A DNA stretch of 64,000 nt from NCBI GenBank assembly GCA_021229015.1, contig CM037795.1, positions 12,681,193 to 12,745,192 on the forward strand, written 5' to 3'. Positions 56,891 through 64,000 of the stretch are shown here, one piece after another. The stretch's first letter is position 1. Each line of letters begins with the position of its first letter. The stretch comes from Solen grandis. Taxonomy: Eukaryota; Mollusca; Bivalvia; Adapedonta; Solenidae. Both the position numbers and the translations under genes were made by a program. The notes beneath the pieces were generated by a model. The model was not told where the DNA came from and made no database searches. It saw only the letters and a program-made list of their open reading frames with translations.

Positions 56891-57734
56891 AAATAAGTCT
56901 AGAAAAACTTCGTGAAAAATATCACACCACTTCAATTGCAGGTGAAGTTACAAATTCTGTTAAATGTCATCGCCTATCCCATCCTCTCTACATCCAAGTC
57001 CTTAACCTATGTGACTTTCCTGAAATAAAAATGAAATAAAACAAAAACCCACGCAGGAACCAAATAAAGAGTTTTTTCCGCGTCGATTTCGGCTTTATAC
57101 GTAACATTGCTACATTCTCATAAACTTAACACGAGTGCAGACAAAAGGGAAAACAAATTCGTGAAATGTGTTTTTAATACTTTTAGTATGAGCAAGGTCC
57201 ATATATTTTCAGACTACCTATTTTTATGTGAGATATATTTTTGAGCTTCCTTTTCTTGCACCCTAAGCAGTTTATTCAGCTTGTGAAAATCGAGAATTCA
57301 AATACACAATTTCACGCACACTTACTTCCAATTAAAGACTCATTTTGATGTCTTGAAGTTTATTGCCAAGCTTTGCAGCTTAGATGCAAACGAAGTACTG
57401 CTGGGAGATTTTATCAATTAGACTGGTTCCATGAGAGACATGCCAGAGTTACTCCTCGACTATTTTACTGGTATATCAGCCGCGAAAACTGAAAGCATAT
57501 CCCGTATCACGCAAGGAATTGCATAAAGTAGTTAAGGTGATATGTTGTGACTCCAAGCGTAGATTCGATATCTCGTCTTTTTTTTTTCTTTTTTTTTTTT
57601 TTTCGTTATTTAGGAAAAGTCAAAGTTGACGCTGATTCTTTTCTCTCCACTAGCTCCTATCAACGTGACTTCATTTGTGCACCTAGATGAGCATTATATT
57701 TCTCAAACAGAATTGGATCAATCCATTTTGTTGT

Positions 57735-57930
57735 TTTTGTTTTTGAGTTTACCGACACCGCGACGGTTGTTTCAGTACTATAGCGATGTCGCGAGGAAAT
57801 CCCCGAATGCTCAGGGGCACCGACCTCCAGCAGTCAAGCTGAAAGTTGTCCTCACAAGAAACAAATCCGAGTTGACTCAATCTTGATCAAACTAACAGCC
57901 AAGAGATTCGAATCCTAGTTTATCTAACCT
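57735..57930 (-). mobile_element. SINE family A, old degenerate copy
   Basis: GAGTTTACCGACACCGCGAC GGTTGTTTCAG, TATAGCGATGTCGCGAGGAA ATCCCCGAATGC and AGCTGAAAGTTGTCCTCAC keep the order of family A. On the minus strand GGATTCGAATC near the right end is the box B remnant. Open frame 57626-57886 crosses it and is not a gene. Confidence 0.7.
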
Positions 57931-58393
57931 TTCAACAAAGTTCTAACAGACCACATGGAGCCGGTTCGATAGCAAAAATTACTAAAATATTATGTGACAC
58001 ATGACCAAAAATACGGACTGATTTTTGTTTCGTAATTTCGTTTCATACGTGTTTTGTTTTAGCACATTTAGCAAAAGTGAGGAGAAAAAAAAGAACATTA
58101 ACGTTTGGGAACTTAATCATTTACATGACAATTATTAATATGGTTGACGATGATCTGACAATGGTTTGACATCTGCTCCTTATAATAGACATTAGCGGAG
58201 AAAACATTCAGAATGAGTTATGAGTAGCCAAATAGATTTGGGATGATTTTAAGGAATGACATTTAAATCCTAATAGGCTCACCCTCACCGACTTTTTGAA
58301 AACATTTATTAGCATATTTCTTCTATTAATTGTAACAATAACACCTTACTGTAATCCCTAAACAAAAATGATTATAAAGAAACACGTACATGT

Positions 58394-58553
58394 AGTCAGC
58401 CAATGGTACAAGAGAGTGTGACTGCGTAACAGTTGTGGTTGCTAAATGAAGGTTTAACATATAACAAAATGATTTAATTTGGTAGTTTTTAAACTGGTCG
58501 CTAAATACATGTTGGCCGCTTAATAAAGGAGGCCGCTAATACAGGTTTAAATG
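58394..58553 (+). mobile_element. MITE (CAGTCAAMCCTG family), copy 3, degenerate
   Basis: GTTGCTAAATGAAGGTTTAA, TGGTCGCTAAATACATGTTG GCCGCTTAATAAAGGAGGCC GCTAATACAGGTTTAAATG aligns with copies at 23838 and 26044. Confidence 0.65.
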
Positions 58554-58993
58554 TATGTCTTTTTTATGCTGTTTGTGAGCATATCACAGTCCTTTGATTG
58601 GGAAAGGAGAGCTGATATAAACAGAAAGAAGTGCATTGCATGACGCCGAACATAAAATGAAAACTTCGTGATAGGTTTGCGTAATATTGCAGTTTTTTAT
58701 CCCTATGAATATACAATCATAAACTCATACGGTAGAGTACGATTGATTGAATAAAACTGTATGCAAATGTCTTTTGTTGAAAAATGTTAACAAAACACTA
58801 TCATTTTTATAAATAGATTTACGTAAAAAATATTTCACATTTTTAAAAGCAGTATTCAGGTTATTCGAATCATATTTGATGTTTTTTTAAACATGTCTTT
58901 GATATATTTAAAAATACAACTTAGAAATCTGCTGTAAAAAAAGATGAAATTTCTAAGGGATCACCAAGCTTCTTGTGTTTTCCTGGATAATAT

Positions 58994-59093
58994 NNNNNNN
59001 NNNNNNNNNNNNNNNNNNNNNNNNNNNNNNNNNNNNNNNNNNNNNNNNNNNNNNNNNNNNNNNNNNNNNNNNNNNNNNNNNNNNNNNNNNNNN
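58994..59093. other. Assembly gap (100 N)
   Basis: Exactly 100 N, placeholder length. Confidence 0.99.
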
Positions 59094-59274
59094 TTAAAAC
59101 GTTTTAACCATTAATTTTATAAAGATTTCTGCGAAACACCCCGTCGCAACTCCCGATAGCACGGATAGTGGTGACGTGTATTGCATTATTTTCCAAGAAA
59201 ATTGGATCACTAACAAAAAACACAAAAAAGTAAAAAAACAAAAAATAACAAACACGTTACTGGAGGGGCAACCA

Positions 59275-59475
59275 CTGTTTTTTTGCTCGGGGTCTAAATT
59301 TTCACTTACAGAAGTTTAGTCAGTTTGAGACTTTTGTCGGAGCTTTTGACGGAGCAATACGCACCATGGAGATCTAATACATTTATAACGTTTTTGGATT
59401 GTCGCATCCGTGGCTCAAACCCACGACCTCCCTGTTCCGTCGCGGGATCGACTAGCGATGTACCCCTCATCTGAT
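59275..59475 (-). mobile_element. Degenerate tRNA-headed SINE (family B-like)
   Basis: GCATCCGTGGCTCAAACCCA CGACCTCCCTGTTCCGTCGC GGGATCGACTAGCGATGTAC on the plus strand reads on the minus strand as a tRNA-like head with TGGGTTTGAGCC as a mutated box B. To the left GTTTAGTCAGTTTGAGACTT recalls TTTCAGTCATTTGGAGAC of family B. Confidence 0.5.
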
Positions 59476-59608
59476 GCATTGGTAAGAAACAAGAAGCTCG
59501 ACCACCATACTTTCAAGAAGAAAGATGGCAATGTCAATTGTTGACACCCTTTACCCTCTCCAAATGCCACGGCGTACATGTAGCTAGAGGTTTATCCCAG
59601 CCAGGAAC

Positions 59609-59841
59609 ATATTATCGGATTATTAGATTATCGTCTGATGAATAAGTCGCACCGTCAATTTCAGGTATCAACGTCTTAACGACTTCACTCGCGGAGGAGC
59701 GAGAACAATTCGCCGATGAACTTCGCTGTGATGGATGGTTATTGGAAATTCCCATGGTAACGTTACGGTCCCATACAGTTTCTGGCAGATTGGGTGCAGT
59801 TATAGACGTGTGTAGAAAAGTGTTGTGTAACACGGCAGCAT
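59609..59841 (-). CDS. Candidate terminal exon of an unknown protein
   Basis: After an acceptor-like TTTAATCTCAAG, the minus strand is open for about 77 codons: AAVLHNTFLHTSITAPNLPE TVWDRNV, then TMGISNNHPSQRSSSANCSR SSASEVVKTLIPEIDGATYS SDDNLIIR and a TAA stop at 59611-59609. Base composition is distinctly richer in GC than its surroundings and residue use is not AT-driven. The Ser-rich, acidic end resembles a cytoplasmic tail, but no domain identifies the protein. The acceptor's pyrimidine tract is weak and no AATAAA was seen within 250 bp downstream, so the model is uncertain. Other exons should lie at higher coordinates if it is real. Confidence 0.38.
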
Positions 59842-59889
59842 CTTGAGATTAAATTTCTTTAAACATGAACCTTTTTACCATATCTCCAT

Positions 59890-59920
59890 AATGATAATAA
59901 TCATCATCATCATCATTTCT
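59890..59920. repeat. (ATC)n / (ATA)n microsatellite
   Basis: ATAATAATCATCATCATCAT CATTT. Confidence 0.85.
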
Positions 59921-60394
59921 ATTTCTCCTTCACTTTACTTTTTCATCATTCTTTTTATATTACAGTAGGGTTAACCAAACACTTCTTAATTTCTACTCCA
60001 TCTTTGTTTGTTGCGAAATAGCATAATGTTATCCATTATAAGAGTAAATTTAAAAGGGATGGAGCCAAAATATATCGAAACACAACAGCTAAGGACGCTA
60101 TTGCTATATTTATATCTACTTATTCTTTTGAAGTGAGTATCTGATACTTATCAAATTATTCAAAGCAGTGGTAGGAGTTAAAAATTTTCCCAAGCTTATT
60201 TCGTGCAGACAAAACCTATTATCATTGATTATATAACAAATTCTTCTTTTATGCGCTCTCTGGTTAATTTTTTCAAAAACTGAAAAATCATTAATTTTCG
60301 TAGTCATCGTTGATTATATATTTATGGGAATTTTGTGTGTACTTTTATCCGCCAATTTATGTTTCTAGAAGGAGAAGTCTTTATAACTATATCA

Positions 60395-60490
60395 GAGAAT
60401 AGTTTTCGTGGAGAACAATAATCGCGGATAACCCCCCCCCCCCCCCATGAAATCGACGAATATCAGTGTTCCACTAAATAAATTCTTCGA
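60395..60490 (+). mobile_element. 'CCACGAAATT' MITE fragment with C-run
   Basis: TAGTTTTCGTGGAGAACAAT AATCGCGGATAA, a C-run at about 60430-60446, then ATGAAATCGACGAATATCAG matches the MITE phrases at 29395 and 51905. Confidence 0.5.
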
Positions 60491-60833
60491 TAGTATCTTT
60501 TTTTTCTTTTTGAAGACGATTATATAATATTATATACATATAATCAAGCGTCATTCTCGACATATAAAAGCTCACGCCTATGTAAGAAAATATGATTAAG
60601 AGAAAATGGGGAGGGACATAAAATAACTGTCACAGTGACAATGAAATATTAGCGGATGGTGTAATGCTTTACATAAACGCCATTCAGTCATTTTCCTAGT
60701 GATATACATACTCGAACTATAAGTATACACAAGTGACAATACCGAAAGTGTCTTTTACCCCATTTCGTATCTCTGGAAATTGAAATATATGGCCTATTTG
60801 GAATTTAACATTATTTTGCTAGACTAAATTAGA

Positions 60834-61294
60834 TTACCCTTCTTGCCCAACTTCAAAGTTATTGTTTATTATAGCTTTCAATTCCCATGACACGGGGGTA
60901 TAAAATAAACGATTCTGCAGAACAGAGAACAGGAACGCCTCCAGAACGAATCCCATTTGGATACACCACGTCAATATGTCGGAATAAAGGCCCCTCGCTT
61001 TTTGTTTCAGACATACATGTGACATATACATGTTTCGATGCAGCATGCAAACAGAGAATTCGATCATGGTATCTCTTTAAAAGTTACGGTCACCTTTGGC
61101 TAGCTTTAATATTCGTAGCTGGATGTGAACTCAAAGATTTTGTGGGCCATCCCGGTTTTGGGTTGTTGATGGGGCAAACTAGTTTTCAAAACTTTTCCTT
61201 TTTGCTTATACATTTTAATTGCTACTCCAAAACCATCGAAATTTATTATTGTCTTGTACATCCTGTCTTTCAAATAGATTTAAATTTAAATTAG
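60834..61294. other. Region open on both strands, possible exon
   Basis: The plus frame 60887-61294 (135 codons) contains TPPERIPFGYTTSICRNKGP. One minus frame ends MGFVLEAFLFSVLQNRLFYT PVSWELKAIINNNFEVGQEG and another ends EGPLFRHIDVVYPNGIRSGG VPVLCSAESFILYPRVMGIE. All overlap. The segment 60930-61130 is GC-richer than average, which alone would keep several frames open. I cannot choose a strand. Confidence 0.22.
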
Positions 61295-61534
61295 ATTTAG
61301 ATAAAGTAGTCCATCCCTTTCTTGAAAACGCAGTCAGTTCTTCCATTATGAATTTGGAACCAACTGTGCGCCCTTTGAGTAGAGGCGAACAACGTAATAT
61401 TTACTTAAATAGATGTATTATCCACCATATGATATAGGATTTGGTCTAAATGATACTGTCATTAAGATATGTGCAAAGGGTCTTCAAAATTTTACAGAAT
61501 ATAACTAAATCACTTGGTTTTGACATCTGCAGGT

Positions 61535-61604
61535 GCCAGCACATGGGGTGCATGGACTACGGAGGAGATCGCTGAAAGAAATTCGTTGTCTGCCATGAAA
61601 ATAT
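61535..61604 (+). other. Very short possible terminal exon
   Basis: An acceptor TTTTGACATCTGCAG is followed by ASTWGAWTTEEIAERNSLSA MKI and a stop. A competing frame reads CRCQHMGCMDYGGDR. Too short to support. Confidence 0.15.
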
Positions 61605-62501
61605 AATGGCACACCAGACACTAGGCATGAAGAGTATATGAGAATAAGAGAAACAAGAAAACAAGAAGTGTCTTTAAAAAAGATATTCGGCCGTTGTAAA
61701 CTTGGTTTGATTAATTTGAAAGTATTGTCAAATAATTTTGAACTGTTAAAAGTAAGCTACAAAGGAGAAAGTTCGTTTCCGAAACTCCTTACGGTCTAGA
61801 TAGAGAGTTCGTTTCCGAAAACTCTTTTAGATTATTTTTTTTTACAAATTTTAGAATGGCCATTGTGAATCCCAGACATCAGATCAATAAAAATGCTACT
61901 TTTATTTTGATCTTCTCTGTGTGCTTCACAGGAAGTCAGGGTGAAAATAGTCAGCCTACGGCCGAAAAAGCAAATGGACAGGCGATTCCTTGTACATGAG
62001 CGTTGGTAAACAATTAAAAACAAAGATGGAATTTAACTCATAAAACAAAAATCTTAAAACACCAGAATTAACATGTTAACATTTCTCTCCTAGTCGAAAG
62101 TTATACAAATTTTATATTTGAATTGTGTTTATTTGATATATAGAATTAAATACACAGGACAATTTCTACAGTATAATTTTTCATGCATTATCATTTAACT
62201 ATGTTTTTAGTTGATAAATAATTAACTTTCAAAATACTATACTCAAATATAGTATATATGTGCGGCATATCAGGTAGAAAAATGTAAATTAAATGGTGCT
62301 TTTAAAGAAACGCCCAGAGAGTCTGAATAGAACGGAATCCTTAAATTCAAACAGGCTCATTGGACACAACCTGTCACCTTTTGTCCGTAATTGTGTTCAC
62401 CTACCTACGTGGACAGGTGGTTGTCCGTGGTCGATGGCTTACCAAACTGACCCACTCAAAATAACCACAATAATTATGTTCAAATAAAATAATCATATAA
62501 T

Positions 62502-62977
62502 ATGGTGGCATATTTCTGCCAGCCACTTATCCAGTTATCTATGTCGAAACTTTTCTGAAAATTTGTCACATATTCAGTTGGGGTCTGGCAAGTAGAAAAC
62601 GTTCGTGTTATCCTCTTAGGTATCTTAACATGACAAAACTGCCTGCTAGTGCCCACTACTGCCAGCCATATATTCACTTAAGATAACTGGATACCTCGCC
62701 TTTTTTTCCAGTTAGTCAGTTAAATTATGTGGATAACAAGCATTTTTTCACATAATTATCCGGAAAAAACAACAACATGATATATAGTTAACCTTAGTGA
62801 ATATGTGATTGGCAGTAATGGGCACTAACAGACAGTTTAGTCCTGTTAAGATACCTAAGTGGATAACTTGAAACTTTTCTACTTGCCAGATATTAACTGA
62901 ACACATGTATGTGACAAATTTTCAGAAAAGTTTCGACATAGCTAAGTGATAAGCGGCTGGCAGAAATATGCCACCAT
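62502..62977. mobile_element. 476-bp foldback element, nearly complete palindrome
   Basis: The left end ATGGTGGCATATTTCTGCCA GCC is inverted at the right end. The arms then pair through GTCGAAACTTTTCTGAAAAT TTGTCACATA, CTGGCAAGTAGAAAA, CTTAGGTATCTTAACA and TAGTGCCCA.TACTGCCA to about 62695 and 62790, giving arms of roughly 200 bp. The central 95 bp contain a smaller inverted pair, AATTATGTGGATAA / CATAATTATCCGG. No reading frame is conserved; the two short frames inside are by-products. The flanks are AT-only, so the target duplication cannot be determined. The superfamily is unknown. Confidence 0.9.
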
Positions 62978-63218
62978 AATATTATAATAATACATTACAC
63001 CACTCCGGTCCACACGATATCAAGGAAACATAAATAAGTTTTTTTTTTCTTTTCGAGTATCGAATGGATACACTTATCGTGGGTTCCGGAACATCAGGTT
63101 ATTTCTCCTCTTATTGAATTAGAAAACTATAATTAACGGTTAGTACAACACACCAACACGGTGAGCTGTAGTTATTTGAATTAAACACCTGGGTCTGCAA
63201 TATTCAAAATTTTACATT

Positions 63219-63271
63219 GTTTGTTGGGTTTCACGTCCCACCGACAGTATTTCAGTCATTTTGGAGACGAT
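63219..63271 (-). mobile_element. SINE family B, 3' fragment with AAT tract
   Basis: TTGTTTGTTGGGTTTCACGT CCCACCGACAGTATTTCAGT CATTTTGGAGACGAT, then an (AAT)n run. Only the terminal block remains. Confidence 0.85.
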
Positions 63272-63279
63272 AATAATAA

Positions 63280-63800
63280 TAATAATTATTGTTTTTTTTT
63301 TTTACTTAACACAAACACTTATTTTGGAAATGTAATGGTAAAGAATTGATTCTAAAAGAATAAAGTTTTGTTACTTATGTACAATATAGACAATTCCTAT
63401 CTAGCTTCGGAATGCATTCTGACATTCGTGGCGGTCGTGTTTTTGAGCATTTCCGTATCTATTACTGATTTCTAAAATACTATCCTCCTGCATGGTGTAT
63501 GCAACTTGAAAATCCATTTTAAAAACAAAAGTTATAGCGAACTAAAAATTCGAAGTGGACAAGAATTTGCGAAACATTTGAAACGACGCATTGGGAATTG
63601 CTGTATCTAGTATTTCCACCCTTAAACTGTATAAACTTTTTTTTTTTTTTTTTTGCTAAATGTAAGTTACCAAAAACATTTTCACTTCATGAGACAAAGT
63701 CGCATTTGGAGCAGAAAAATATTATTCAATAAAAGAATGATTTTTACAAAATGGTAAGACGCATATGCATTTAAATATGGTACGACGCTGTTGTCTTTTT
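63280..63800. other. AT-rich stretch with T-runs
   Basis: T-runs at about 63292-63302 and 63639-63654. No gene recognised; probably intron upstream of the coiled-coil segment. Confidence 0.45.
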
Positions 63801-63807
63801 GTTGCAG

Positions 63808-64000
63808 CCTTTTTCAACGTACAATATTTAATATGGAATTACGTGTGAAAATGATATTTCTGGAGCTGACCTCTTGGATGCAAAAACAATAAATGCGAAA
63901 TTGAAATGAAATTGAAAACTCGAAGAGAAAAATGCTCAAAACAGAAACGAAATCCAAGAATTGACAGCAAAGCATAATTCCGAAATCTCAAAATTGCAAT
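63808..64000 (+). CDS. Coiled-coil protein exon, partial, with frame breaks
   Basis: A strong acceptor, GTTGTCTTTTTGTTGCAG, ends at 63807. Downstream, frame-by-frame reading gives NMELRVK, then NDISGADLLDAKTINAKLK, then EIE, then KLEEKNAQNRNEIQELTAKH NSEISKLQ running off the window. The last 27 residues have heptad spacing of hydrophobics and abundant E, K, N and Q, typical of a coiled coil. Passing from one segment to the next needs single-base shifts at A-runs (63847-63851 and 63915-63918) and near 63907; uncorrected, TGA codons stand at 63907 and 63913. It is either a decaying gene copy or a true exon with assembly indels. Coiled coils carry little family information, so no name is offered. 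Confidence 0.42.

Overview
This window looks like AT-rich, gene-poor, repeat-rich nuclear DNA of a marine bivalve mollusc, probably a heterodont clam. That placement is inference. It rests on dispersed families I recognise as typical of bivalve genomes: a tRNA-headed SINE whose body ends in a (CAAGT)-like tail, a second SINE ending in TTAAACCCAACAAACAAAC, a third with the GGTTCTTTTACGTGCCC block, a GGCCATAGAGGCCCTGG...GGTGAGCTAA element, and CAGGCTCGAATTCC...TTAGCGCTAAG miniature transposons. There are no operons, no bacterial gene density, no rRNA and no convincing tRNA gene. Two 100-N assembly gaps lie at 8894-8993 and 58994-59093.

Coding signal is sparse and in pieces, as expected for a large-intron genome. 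The best piece is a minus-strand first coding exon (4860-5073) with a signal peptide and the start of an ANF_receptor-like extracellular domain, closed by a good splice donor. A possible second exon is at 1980-2112. A phase-consistent three-exon minus-strand model with a poly(A) signal spans 10011-12013. A 160-codon minus-strand open region with strong internal splice sites is at 50651-51148. A minus-strand terminal-exon candidate lies at 59609-59841. A coiled-coil reading frame on the plus strand runs off the right edge (63808-64000). Several of these carry small frame breaks, so each is either decaying or affected by indel errors in the assembly.

The rest is mobile and repetitive DNA. Two non-LTR retrotransposon relics show reverse-transcriptase motifs (8103-8893 plus; 42888-44347 minus). 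At least eleven SINE copies or fragments are present, five with perfect or near-perfect target-site duplications. MITE-like and foldback elements include two TTAA-flanked families, TA-flanked families and a 476-bp near-complete palindrome at 62502-62977. Ancient dispersed repeats recur at 1.2/37.3 kb, 6/9.5/38.6 kb and 27/31/37 kb.

The most striking block is 51.9-55.8 kb. A 2.6-kb array of about 65 copies of a 40-bp unit shows higher-order structure. Less than 90 bp away is an unrelated 1.1-kb array of about 26 copies of a 42-bp (14-codon) unit that is open in two plus-strand frames and one minus-strand frame.
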